Below are positions 1-9,909 of a DNA stretch of 55,124 nt, in pieces (position 1 is the stretch's first letter; each line of letters starts with the position of its first letter). A program made the position numbers and the translations under genes. The notes below the pieces were generated by a model. That model was not told the DNA's origin. It saw only the letters and a list, made by a program, of their open reading frames with translations, and made no database searches. The stretch spans positions 1 through 55,124 of the forward strand of contig NZ_JOCT01000038.1 of the NCBI RefSeq assembly GCF_000717875.1, in the 5' to 3' direction. The stretch comes from Streptomyces sp. NRRL S-455. GTDB taxonomy: Bacteria; Actinomycetota; Actinomycetes; Streptomycetales; Streptomycetaceae.

Positions 1-246
1 GCTTCCCTTCGGTCTTGCGTTTCCGACTCTATCAGATCTTCCCGATCCGATTTCCTCGGTGCTTTCCAGGTTCCCGCTTCCGCGTTTCCCTTTCCGGCGG
101 TTCCGACTTTATCAGAGGATTCGGGCCGGACTGACCAGCCGCTCATTTCCGATTAATCGGGAGGGGCTTCAATGAAATCAGCGTTTCATGAAGCAGACAG
201 ATAATCACCGTTGCCGATCCGGGCGTGTATCCCATCTCCGGGCAAC
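1..246 (-). other. 5' leader of an rRNA operon (16S gene lies left of the window)
   Basis: Read on the minus strand, this resembles the Streptomyces rrn precursor leader as I remember it: two copies of TCTGATARAGTCGGAA (at 101-116 and 21-36) separated by a purine-rich GGAAA/GAAGCGGGAA stretch, ending in a GCAAGACCGAAGGGAAG tract that in Streptomyces leads toward the 16S gene. It also contains an inverted repeat CCGATTAATCGG (149-160) and a TGAAA/TTTCA hairpin (about 172-189). No coding potential is seen. The 16S gene itself is not in the window, so the assignment rests on leader resemblance. Confidence 0.75.
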
Positions 247-252
247 TGTTCA

Positions 253-281
253 AATCTACCTCCTCGCACTTGCCGTGTCAA
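253..281 (-). promoter_or_regulatory. Strong vegetative promoter for the rRNA operon
   Basis: On the minus strand a perfect -35 TTGACA (276-281) is followed after exactly 17 bases by TAGATT (253-258), so transcription should begin near 246 and run left out of the window. A second, weaker candidate is TGGTCA (132-137), 17 bases, TGATAA (109-114). Multiple tandem promoters are usual for Streptomyces rRNA operons. Confidence 0.7.
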
Positions 282-354
282 CGGCTCCTGCGGGGCGAAG
301 AGGAGACTAGCAGCTGAACGGAGGTGTCCGCACATCAGGCGGCCGTAGCGAGGT

Positions 355-1362
355 TCAGGCAGCTGTCGGGACGGTGGCGCTGCGTTCCACTGCCTCGACG
401 TCACCGGTCTCACCGGCGCGTGCGGCACGGCCCCCCACTACGTAGACGTAGAGCAGGAAGGCCACTTCGGCGACGACTCCGATGGTGATGCGTGCCCAGG
501 TCGGGAGGCCGGACGGGGTGACGAAGCCTTCGATGGCGCCAGAGATGAAGAGGACCAGGGCGAGTCCTATCGCCATGCCGATGGCGGCTCGGCCCTCTTC
601 GGCCAGAGCCGTGCGTCGTGGGCGGGGGCCCGGGTCGATGAGGGTCCAGCCCAGGCGCAGGCCGGTACCGGCGGCGACGAAGACGGCGGTCAGCTCCAGG
701 AGGCCGTGCGGGAGGACGAGACCGAGGAACGTGTCGAGGCGGCCGGCCGAGGACATCAGGCCGAAGCCGACGCCGAGGTTGAGCATGTTCTGGAAGAGGA
801 TCCAGATGACCGGGAGGCCCAGGAAGACCCCGAGGATCAGGCACAGGGCGGCGGCCCAGGCGTTGTTCGTCCAGACCTGGGCGGCGAAGCTCGCGGCCGG
901 GTGGCTGGAGTAGTACGTCTCGTACTGGCCGCCTGGGCGGGTGAGCTCGCGCAGCTCGCTGGGTGCCGCGATGGAGGCCTGTACTTCAGGGTGCGTGCCG
1001 ATCCACCAGCCGAGGAGGGCCGCCACCGCCGTGGACAGCAGCGCCGTGGGTACCCACCAGTGGCGTGACGTGTAGACGGCGGCGGGGAAGCCGTGGGCGA
1101 GGAACCGGGTGACGTCGCGCCAGGAGGCGCGGCGGTTGCCGGTCACCGCGCTGCGCGCGCGTGCCACGAGCTGGCTGAGCCGGCCGGTCAGCTGGGGGTC
1201 GGGGGCGCTGGACTGGATCAGGGAAAGGTGCGTGGCGGTGCGTTGGTAGAGGGTGACGAGTTCGTCGGCTTCGGCGCCGCTGAGGCGGCGCTGGCGGCGA
1301 AGCAGGGCTTCGAGGCGGTCCCACTCCGCGCGATGGGCGGAGACGAAGACGTCGAGGTCCAT
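355..1362 (-). CDS. Stage II sporulation protein M family membrane protein (DUF95)
   Basis: 335 aa. The N-terminal third is a soluble helical segment (MDLDVFVSAHRAEWDRLE onward), followed by about five hydrophobic segments starting near residue 105 and ending in a membrane helix before a charged tail. This matches the SpoIIM/DUF95 family of integral membrane proteins, whose role outside Bacillus sporulation is not defined. GAGGAGAAGG lies at good spacing before the ATG. It is divergent from an RDD protein (128-base gap), a pairing common in actinobacteria near MoxR-type gene sets. Its stop is only 73 bases from the -35 of the rrn promoter, which reads the same way. Confidence 0.85.
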   Translation of the reverse strand: MDLDVFVSAHRAEWDRLEALLRRQRRLSGAEADELVTLYQRTATHLSLIQSSAPDPQLTGRLSQLVARARSAVTGNRRASWRDVTRFLAHGFPAAVYTSRHWWVPTALLSTAVAALLGWWIGTHPEVQASIAAPSELRELTRPGGQYETYYSSHPAASFAAQVWTNNAWAAALCLILGVFLGLPVIWILFQNMLNLGVGFGLMSSAGRLDTFLGLVLPHGLLELTAVFVAAGTGLRLGWTLIDPGPRPRRTALAEEGRAAIGMAIGLALVLFISGAIEGFVTPSGLPTWARITIGVVAEVAFLLYVYVVGGRAARAGETGDVEAVERSATVPTAA

Positions 1363-1490
1363 CGGTGTGCCTTCTCCTCGGCTGTTCGTCGGCGGCTCGT
1401 CGTGGATCAGCTTGTCGTACTGCGGCGCGATGCGCCCTCAGCTTGGCAGACTGGCCCTGTCGGGGGCAGGGCAGGGGAAGGACGGCGGGC

Positions 1491-2456
1491 GTGAGTGAGC
1501 TGGTGACGGGCGAGGCGGTGGCGTTGGAGCTGCGCCCCGCGAGGCTGCCCAGCAGGGCGTTGGCCGTGTTGTTGGATCTTGTGGCGGCCCTGGCCGTCTA
1601 TGTCGCGGTGACCATCGCGTTGGTGGCTTCCACTGCCTCGCTGGACGAGGCGGCTCAGACGGCGCTGTCGATCGCGACGTTCGTTCTCGTGCTGGTGGGC
1701 GTGCCGATCGCGGTGGAGACGCTCAGTCATGGGCGGTCGCTCGGGAAGATGGCCTGCGGCCTGCGTGTGGTGCGGGACGACGGGGGGCCGATCAGGTTCC
1801 GGCATGCGCTGGTGAGGGGCTTGATCGGGGTGATCGAGATTCTGATGACCTTCGGGATCGTCGCCTGTGTCGCCTCGTTCGTGTCGGCGCGTGGGCGGCG
1901 GCTCGGTGATGTGTTCGCGGGGACTCTCGTCGTACGGGAACGGGTCCCCGTCACGCCGACCGGTTTCGTGCCGCCTCCTCCGCCCTGGCTGGCGGGGCGG
2001 TTCTCACAGCTCGATCTGTCCGCGGTGCCAGACGGTCTGTGGCTCGCGGTCCGGCAGTACCTGACGCGTATGCAGCAGTTGGACCCGCAGGTGGGCTGGT
2101 CCATGGCGGAGCGGCTGGCGTCGGATCTCGCGGAACTCACGGGGGCCCCGGTACCGCAGGGTGTTCCGCCGGCGGCGTTCCTGGCGGCGGTCCTGCAGGA
2201 ACGGCAGGCGCGGGAGGCACGGCGGGCTTTCGGTAACGGGGCCGTCTCTGCTGCCGCTCCGGCCGCGGAGTCGAGCTCGGCGGAAGAGCGGGGTGCGGCG
2301 CGGGAAAAGGTCCCGGCTGCTTACCTACCCCCGCCGGTCGTGCCACCTGGTCCGCTGTCCGGGGAATCCGGGCCGTCGGCCGAAGGCCGGCCCGCACGGT
2401 CACCGGAGGCCCCAGGGGACGACCGTCCCTGCACCGGGTTCGTGCCGCCGGCCTAG
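1491..2456 (+). CDS. RDD family membrane protein
   Basis: 321 aa from a GTG; the open frame extends upstream, but GGGAAGGA before this GTG and the start of family-like sequence favour it. An RDD domain occupies about residues 10-150: an Arg in the first membrane segment (LPSRALAVLLDLVAAL), a second hydrophobic segment, then SLGKMACGLRVVRDDGG and RRLGDVFAGTLVVRE. The C-terminal half is soluble, Ala/Pro-rich and probably cytoplasmic. The function of RDD proteins is mostly unknown; some are linked to ion or solute transport. It is divergent from the SpoIIM-like gene and probably shares its promoter region. Confidence 0.85.
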   Translation: MSELVTGEAVALELRPARLPSRALAVLLDLVAALAVYVAVTIALVASTASLDEAAQTALSIATFVLVLVGVPIAVETLSHGRSLGKMACGLRVVRDDGGPIRFRHALVRGLIGVIEILMTFGIVACVASFVSARGRRLGDVFAGTLVVRERVPVTPTGFVPPPPPWLAGRFSQLDLSAVPDGLWLAVRQYLTRMQQLDPQVGWSMAERLASDLAELTGAPVPQGVPPAAFLAAVLQERQAREARRAFGNGAVSAAAPAAESSSAEERGAAREKVPAAYLPPPVVPPGPLSGESGPSAEGRPARSPEAPGDDRPCTGFVPPA

Positions 2457-2491
2457 TGGCGGGCGGGGGTCCGCCCGTCTGGGCAGTCGGT

Positions 2492-3106
2492 TCAGGTGAA
2501 CAGCGACGGTGGTGACTCGAGGTCCTCGAGTTCGACGCCGGGGGCCGCGAGGACCACGTCGCCGGCGATGTGCACGGCATGCTGCTCGCCCGTGTCCAGG
2601 GCTGTGACCTGGTATTCGTCCACGGTCAGAGGGCCGTTGTCAGTGGCGTGTGCTTCTCTTTTCAGCAAGGTCCACGACTGGTCCACGGTACGGGGGGCGA
2701 GGACCGGGTCCGTGAAGGCGACGAGGCGTACGCGGGTGGCGGCGGCGGAGGGGGTGAGGCGCAGGAGACGGGCGGTGGCGACGAGGAACGCCGGGGAGGT
2801 GCCGGTGAAGGCGTGGGCGCGCACATTGCCTTCGGTGGCGTCGGTTCCGGTGGGGTCGGTGCGGACCCAGGTGACGCCGTCGAGGGCGGCGCCGCGGACC
2901 TGCCAGGCGGCGGCGTGGAGTTCGAGGCGGAGAGGTCGGCCGAGTTCGTCGAGGGTGAGGTCGACGGAGCCGTGGTGATCGCCCGAGGGGGTGGTCAGCT
3001 GGGAGACGTAGCGCCAGCCGGAGGGGCCGACGGCGCACTGGAAGTGTTCATCCGCGAGGGGGGTGTGATCGTGCGGATCGTGGAGCGAATAACGGCCGCG
3101 GGGCAT
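2492..3106 (-). CDS. Conserved hypothetical protein
   Basis: 204 aa, soluble, with no signal peptide, membrane segment or metal motif that I recognise. The sequence is beta-rich in appearance (alternating hydrophobic residues, many Thr/Val), with a Trp-containing N-terminal part (GPSGWRYVSQL) and a PLTVDEYQVTALDTGEQ segment. AGGACC precedes the ATG. It is transcribed in the same direction as sahH but is separated from it by a strong terminator hairpin, so it is probably an independent unit. A 15-base palindrome GGCCGGTCACCGGCC sits 26 bases upstream. No function can be assigned. Confidence 0.7.
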   Translation of the reverse strand: MPRGRYSLHDPHDHTPLADEHFQCAVGPSGWRYVSQLTTPSGDHHGSVDLTLDELGRPLRLELHAAAWQVRGAALDGVTWVRTDPTGTDATEGNVRAHAFTGTSPAFLVATARLLRLTPSAAATRVRLVAFTDPVLAPRTVDQSWTLLKREAHATDNGPLTVDEYQVTALDTGEQHAVHIAGDVVLAAPGVELEDLESPPSLFT

Positions 3107-3131
3107 GGGGGTCCTGGGTCCTGACGGGGTG

Positions 3132-3146
3132 GGCCGGTCACCGGCC
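3132..3146. promoter_or_regulatory. Palindrome upstream of the hypothetical gene
   Basis: GGCCGGT-C-ACCGGCC is a perfect 7-bp inverted repeat around one base, just upstream of the start of the gene at 2492-3106. It could be an operator; in DNA this G+C-rich it could also be chance. Confidence 0.3.
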
Positions 3147-3158
3147 GGTCGGAACGGG

Positions 3159-3191
3159 GCAGGCCCCCGGCACGGGGGTGCGGGGGCCTGC
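3159..3191 (-). terminator. Terminator of sahH
   Basis: An 11-bp perfect stem GCAGGCCCCCG / CGGGGGCCTGC with an 11-base loop, 48 bases after the sahH stop. There is no U tract, as is common for Streptomyces terminators. Confidence 0.7.
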
Positions 3192-3239
3192 TCGGAGATC
3201 TGACCGGCAGCGAACCAACCGGCAATGGTGCTCTTGTGC

Positions 3240-5212
<1,973 letters not shown>

Positions 5213-7393
5213 GTGACCAGTCCGGCCGGCCCTCCCCCCACGGGCGGCGGCAGTGGCGAGCAGAAGCGGTTGAGGTTGCTCGCGGTGACCGCCTGCCCGA
5301 CCGGCATCGCCCACACGTACATGGCGGCGGAGAAACTCGCGCAGGCCGCCGAGAGCCGCGGTATCGACATGAAGGTGGAGACGCAAGGATCCATCGGGGC
5401 TGAAAACGTCCTCGATGACAACGATGTCAAGCACGCCGACGGTGTCATCGTCGCCGCGGACAAGGACGTGGACCTGAGTCGTTTCGCGGGGAAGCGGGTC
5501 CTCACCGTCGGGGTGGCCGAGGGGATTCGCCACCCGGAGCGGCTGATCGAGCGGGTGCTGTCGGCGCCCGTGCACGCGGAAGGGGGCGTCCCCACGGCGT
5601 CTGCGACCGGTGGCGGCAAGGAGCGGAGCGTCGGGTACAAGGCGCTGATGAACGGGGTCAGTTACATGATCCCGTTCGTCGTGGTCGGCGGGCTGCTGAT
5701 CGCGATCTCGCTCTCACTCGGCGGGCACACCGACCCGTCGGGCGGTCTGGTCATCCCGAAGGACTCCTTCTGGATGGATGTGAACAACATCGGCGTGATC
5801 GGTTTCACGCTGATGGTGCCGATCCTGTCCGGCTACATCGCGTATGCCATCGGGGACCGGCCCGCTCTCGTGCCCGGCATGATCGGTGGCTGGATCGCCA
5901 ACACCGGTGAGCTGTACGGCTCCAAGGCGGGGGCCGGGTTCATCGGGGCGATCGTGACCGGGTTCCTCGCCGGATATCTGGTGGTGTGGATCAAGAAGGT
6001 CCGGGTCCCGAGGTTCGCGCAGCCGATCATGCCGATCATCGTGATCCCGATCGTGGCGACCACGGCTCTGGGGCTGTTCTTCGTCTATGTCATCGGCGAG
6101 CCGATCTCCTGGGTGTTCGAGCACCTGACCGACTGGCTCAGCGGGATGACCGGAACCAGCGCGATCCTGCTCGGGGCGATTCTGGGGCTCATGATCGCGT
6201 TCGACATGGGCGGGCCGGTCAACAAGACGGCGTTCCTGTTCGGCACCGGGCTCATCGCGACCGGCAACCAGACGGTCATGGGCATGTGCGCGGCCGCGAT
6301 CCCGGTCATGCCGCTGGGGCAGGGCCTGGCCACGCTGATACGGAAGCGGCTGTACACGGAGCAGGAGCGGGAGACCGGGTTGGCCTCGCTGTTCATGGGG
6401 TGTTTCGGCATCTCGGAGGGCGCGATCCCGTTCGCGGCGGCGCGGCCCGCGCAGGTCATCCCGGCGAACATGCTGGGCGGCGCGGTCGCCGGTGCGATCG
6501 CGGGGGTCGCCGGGGTCGAGGACGCGGTGCCGCACGGCGGGCCGATCGTGGCGGTGCTGGGCGCGGTGAGCGGCGTGCCGATGTTCTTCGTGGCCGTGGT
6601 GATCGGCTCGGTCGTCACCGCGCTGGCCACGGTCGCCCTGGTCGACCTGAGTGAGCGCAGGCGGCGTGGGGAGGCGGTCGGCGGCGTGGGCCCGGCCGGG
6701 GCCGAACCCGCGCCGGCAGGTGCGAGTGCCGAAGGGTCGGAGACCGGCGGTGTGGTGGCGCGGCAAGTCGTACGCGAGGCTGAGGTGGTCGGCGCGCGTG
6801 AGCCCTTCGCGGCCGCGGCCGCACAGCCCGCGGCCCCCGAGCGGCCGGCGGCGCCCGAGCGGTCCGCGGCGCCCGAGCAGGCGGCGGCGCCCGAGGAGAC
6901 CGCGGACAGTGCTCCGGCCGCGGAGACCGGCGTCGGCGAGGTTCTCTCCGGCTATCTCACCCGGCAGACCGTGAAGGTCGAACTCGGTTCGGGGGACAAG
7001 GAGTCCGCGATCCGGGAGATGAGTGAGCTGCTGGCCCGTACCGGCAGGGTCGCGGACGTGGACGAGCTGGTGGCGTGTGCGCTTCGGCGGGAGGCCCAGG
7101 GCACGACCGGGCTCGGTGAGGAGATCGCGATTCCGCACGCCAAGACGGATGCGGTGACGGAGCCGGTCGTCGGTTTCGCCCGGTCCACGGAAGGTGTGGA
7201 GTGGGACTCTCTGGACGGTACGAAGGCGAGGCTGGTGTTCATGATCGCCGTGCCGGAGGCGGCGGCGGGTGACGAGCATCTGCGGATTCTGGCGCTGCTG
7301 TCGCGGAAGCTGATGGACGCCGCGTTCCGGGAGCGGCTGCTGGCCGCGCCGGACGAATCGGCTCTCCTCGGGGTGTTGCGCGAAGTCGGGTAA
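5213..7393 (+). CDS. PTS fructose-family permease, EIIB-EIIC-EIIA order (ManP-like)
   Basis: 726 aa from a GTG with AAGGAG six bases upstream; the frame is open 44 codons further up. EIIB comes first (LLAVTACPTGIAHT, phosphorylated Cys28). Then comes a membrane EIIC of about 10 segments (roughly 125-475, with AFDMGGPVNKTAF). A Pro/Ala/Glu linker with AAPE repeats leads to a C-terminal EIIA (about 580-726) whose phospho-His is His642 in IAIPHAKTDAVTEP. It would import and phosphorylate a hexose. The usual actinobacterial FruA is A-B-C; the B-C-A order matches Bacillus ManP (mannose). With manA nearby, mannose is a plausible substrate, but this is an inference. Fructose is the alternative. Confidence 0.85.
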   Translation: MTSPAGPPPTGGGSGEQKRLRLLAVTACPTGIAHTYMAAEKLAQAAESRGIDMKVETQGSIGAENVLDDNDVKHADGVIVAADKDVDLSRFAGKRVLTVGVAEGIRHPERLIERVLSAPVHAEGGVPTASATGGGKERSVGYKALMNGVSYMIPFVVVGGLLIAISLSLGGHTDPSGGLVIPKDSFWMDVNNIGVIGFTLMVPILSGYIAYAIGDRPALVPGMIGGWIANTGELYGSKAGAGFIGAIVTGFLAGYLVVWIKKVRVPRFAQPIMPIIVIPIVATTALGLFFVYVIGEPISWVFEHLTDWLSGMTGTSAILLGAILGLMIAFDMGGPVNKTAFLFGTGLIATGNQTVMGMCAAAIPVMPLGQGLATLIRKRLYTEQERETGLASLFMGCFGISEGAIPFAAARPAQVIPANMLGGAVAGAIAGVAGVEDAVPHGGPIVAVLGAVSGVPMFFVAVVIGSVVTALATVALVDLSERRRRGEAVGGVGPAGAEPAPAGASAEGSETGGVVARQVVREAEVVGAREPFAAAAAQPAAPERPAAPERSAAPEQAAAPEETADSAPAAETGVGEVLSGYLTRQTVKVELGSGDKESAIREMSELLARTGRVADVDELVACALRREAQGTTGLGEEIAIPHAKTDAVTEPVVGFARSTEGVEWDSLDGTKARLVFMIAVPEAAAGDEHLRILALLSRKLMDAAFRERLLAAPDESALLGVLREVG

Positions 7394-7401
7394 CACGGGT
7401 C

Positions 7402-7432
7402 GGGTCCGCGTTCGGATGCCGGACGCGGACCC
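7402..7432. terminator. Terminator after the PTS gene
   Basis: A perfect 10-bp stem GGGTCCGCGT / ACGCGGACCC with an 11-base loop, 8 bases after the stop codon. Confidence 0.7.
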
Positions 7433-7455
7433 GCACGGCCCCCGTCGCACTGCGA

Positions 7456-7523
7456 AGCCCGTGGGGCCCGCCGAGTGGTTGACGCTGCCGACGGCGTCAG
7501 TGGTTCGGCGGGCCCCACGGGCT
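7456..7523. terminator. Large bidirectional hairpin between convergent genes
   Basis: A perfect 19-bp inverted repeat, AGCCCGTGGGGCCCGCCGA (7456-7474) with its complement at 7505-7523. The 30-base loop contains a smaller GACGC/GCGTC hairpin. It sits between the convergent PTS and CDF genes and probably terminates both. Confidence 0.7.
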
Positions 7524-7534
7524 GGTGCGGTACG

Positions 7535-8509
7535 TCAGTGTCCGCTGGGCGTCGGTCCCCCGGGCGTCGCCTCGGGGTCGGGGCCCTTGGCGGCTTCGGC
7601 CTCGCTGTAGATGTCCGGCTCGAGGTAGATGACGCGGGCGATCGGGACCGCCTCGCGGATGCGGGCCTCGGCGGCGTCGATGGCGGTGGCGATCTCGGTG
7701 GCCGTGTCCTCGTGACGGACGGCGATCTTGGCGGCGACGAGGAGTTCCTCGGGGCCGAGGTGGAGCGTGCGCATGTGGATGACGCGGGTGACCGTGTCGC
7801 CGTCGACGAGGGCGGCCTCGATCTTCCGGGTCTCCTCGGCGCCGGCGGACTCGCCGAGCAGCAGCGACTTGGTCTCGGCGGCGAGGACCAGGGCGATCAG
7901 GATGAGCAGGATGCCGATGCAGAGGGTGCCGACGCCGTCCCAGACGCTGTCGCCGGTGAGCAGGGCGAGGCCGACGCCGCCGAGCGCGAGGATCAGGCCG
8001 ACGAGGGCGCCGAGGTCCTCCAGGAGGACGACCGGGAGCTCGGGGGCCTTGGCGTGGCGGACGAACTCCTTCCAGGAGCGCTTACCGCGCAGGAGGTTGG
8101 ACTCCTTGATGGCCGTGCGGAAGGAGAACGTCTCGGCGATGATCGCGAAGACCAGGACGCCGACCGGCCAGTACCAGTGCGTCAGCTCGTGCGGGTGCTT
8201 GATCTTCTCGTAGCCCTCGTAGAGGGCGAACATGCCGCCGACCGAGAAGAGGACGATGGAGACGAGGAAGGCGTAGATGTAGCGCTCGCGGCCGTAGCCG
8301 AAGGGGTGCTCCGGGGTGGCCTCGCGCTTCGCCTTCTTGCCGCCGACCAGGAGAAGCGCCTGGTTGCCGGAGTCGGCGACCGAGTGCACGGACTCGGCGA
8401 GCATCGATGACGAGCCGCTGAAGAGGAACGCCACGAACTTCGCTACCGCGATCGCGAGGTTGGCGGCCAGTGCCGCCACGATCGCCTTGGTGCCGCCTGA
8501 CGCGCTCAT
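7535..8509 (-). CDS. Cation diffusion facilitator (CDF) family metal transporter
   Basis: 324 aa with about six hydrophobic segments and a C-terminal cytoplasmic domain. Paired metal-site signatures HSVADSGNQ (about residue 42-50) and LLEDLGAL (about 162-169) lie in membrane segments 2 and 5, as in CDF exporters of Zn, Mn, Fe or Co. The N-terminus (MSASGGTKAIVAALAANLAIAVAKF) runs straight into segment 1. The C-terminal domain ends in an Asp/Glu/Pro-rich tail. The substrate cannot be told from sequence. It is last in a leftward run after manA, with a 152-base gap. Confidence 0.9.
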   Translation of the reverse strand: MSASGGTKAIVAALAANLAIAVAKFVAFLFSGSSSMLAESVHSVADSGNQALLLVGGKKAKREATPEHPFGYGRERYIYAFLVSIVLFSVGGMFALYEGYEKIKHPHELTHWYWPVGVLVFAIIAETFSFRTAIKESNLLRGKRSWKEFVRHAKAPELPVVLLEDLGALVGLILALGGVGLALLTGDSVWDGVGTLCIGILLILIALVLAAETKSLLLGESAGAEETRKIEAALVDGDTVTRVIHMRTLHLGPEELLVAAKIAVRHEDTATEIATAIDAAEARIREAVPIARVIYLEPDIYSEAEAAKGPDPEATPGGPTPSGH

Positions 8510-8661
8510 ATGTTCGCGTTGTCCCTTCGTACGCCGTTCCAGGGCCGGGCGCCGCCTTGGTGCGACGCCCGTGGCTTTGCCCGTGCTTGACGGTGGGCCA
8601 TTGTTGCAGCCCGCTCCGGCCGCGGTGTTTCAGGTCACCGGCACAGGGGCGATCGAAACGG

Positions 8662-9813
8662 TCAGGCGATGACCGTGGCCCGGAAAAGCGTGCCGGTTCC
8701 GGACACTTCGGCCTTTTCGCCGGCCGGGACGAAGACGGACCGGCCCGGGGTCAGGTCGTGCTCGCCGGCCCGGACGGTGCCGGCCGTGCAGAGCAGGATC
8801 TGCGGGGTCGCCCGGGTGAGGTCGTGGACCGCGCCGGGCTCGGGGAGGACGTGTCGGGACAGGCGGAACTCGTCGATGGGGGTCTCGTAGAGCTCCTCGC
8901 CGTCCGGGGAGGCCTCGGGGCGCAGGACACCGGGGTCGCTGGGGTGGAAGCGGACGATGCGCAGGAGTTCGGGGACGTCGACGTGCTTGGGGGTCAGGCC
9001 GCAGCGCAGGACGTTGTCGGAGTTGGCCATGATCTCGACGCCGAGGCCGTTCAGGTAGGCGTGCGGGACACCGGCGCCGAGGTAGAGGGCCTCGCCGGGC
9101 TGCAGTCGGACGTAATTCAGCAGCATCGCGGCGATGACGCCGGGGTCGCCCGGGTAGTGGTGGGCGATGTCGGCGTAGGGGGCGTAGGCGCCGCCGAGGC
9201 GGATGCAGGCGGCTGCTGCTTCCGCGACCGTGCGGGACATCTCGTCCGGGTCGGCGGTGAGGATGGCTGTGAGGACCTCGCGCAGTGCGGCTTCCTCGGG
9301 GTGGGCGTGCAGCAGGTCGACGTACGGCTTGAGGGAGTCGACGCCGAGGTCGTCGAGCAGGCCGGCGGCCTCGAGCGGGTCGCGGAAGCCGCACAGGCCG
9401 TCGAACTCGGTGAGGGCGCAGATCAGTTCGGGCTTGTGGTTGGCGTCCTTGTAGTTGCGGTGCGGGGCGTCCACAGGGATGCCGCGGCGTTCCTCGTCGG
9501 CGTAGCCCTCCTTGGCCTGTTCCAGGTCGGGGTGGACCTGGAGGGAGAGCGGGGCGCCTGCGGCGAGGATCTTGAGGAGGAAGGGCAGGCGGGGGCCGAA
9601 CTTGGCGACGGCGGCCGGTCCGAGTTCCTTCTCGGGGTCGGCGTCGATGACCTCGACGAGCGTGCCCCGGTCGGTGCGTGAGGGTGCGCCCGGGTGGGCG
9701 CCCATCCACATCTCCGCCTGGGGTTCGCCGGTCGGTTCGGTGCCGAGCAGGTGCGGTATGGCGGTGGTGGAACCCCAGGCGTAGGGGCGGATGGTGTTGT
9801 CGAGGCGGTCCAT
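8662..9813 (-). CDS. manA: Mannose-6-phosphate isomerase, class I
   Basis: 383 aa cytoplasmic zinc enzyme interconverting mannose-6-P and fructose-6-P. Visible are the N-terminal YAWGS motif, the metal-site segment LSLQVHPD, HKPELICAL and the cupin region GEALYLGAGVPHAYLNG. GGAGAG precedes the ATG. It lies in the run DUF3499-manB-Trm112-SIS-manA and supplies the start of the mannose branch; a PTS permease with ManP order lies about 1.3 kb away. Confidence 0.96.
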   Translation of the reverse strand: MDRLDNTIRPYAWGSTTAIPHLLGTEPTGEPQAEMWMGAHPGAPSRTDRGTLVEVIDADPEKELGPAAVAKFGPRLPFLLKILAAGAPLSLQVHPDLEQAKEGYADEERRGIPVDAPHRNYKDANHKPELICALTEFDGLCGFRDPLEAAGLLDDLGVDSLKPYVDLLHAHPEEAALREVLTAILTADPDEMSRTVAEAAAACIRLGGAYAPYADIAHHYPGDPGVIAAMLLNYVRLQPGEALYLGAGVPHAYLNGLGVEIMANSDNVLRCGLTPKHVDVPELLRIVRFHPSDPGVLRPEASPDGEELYETPIDEFRLSRHVLPEPGAVHDLTRATPQILLCTAGTVRAGEHDLTPGRSVFVPAGEKAEVSGTGTLFRATVIA

Positions 9814-9909
9814 GGGGATCTCTCCGCGTTGTTCTGTGCGTACGGCGGTGGCGTACCCGGCCGGCGTGCGGGTGTTCCGCGGTCGGGCGTCAGGGTGTCC
9901 CGGGCATGA

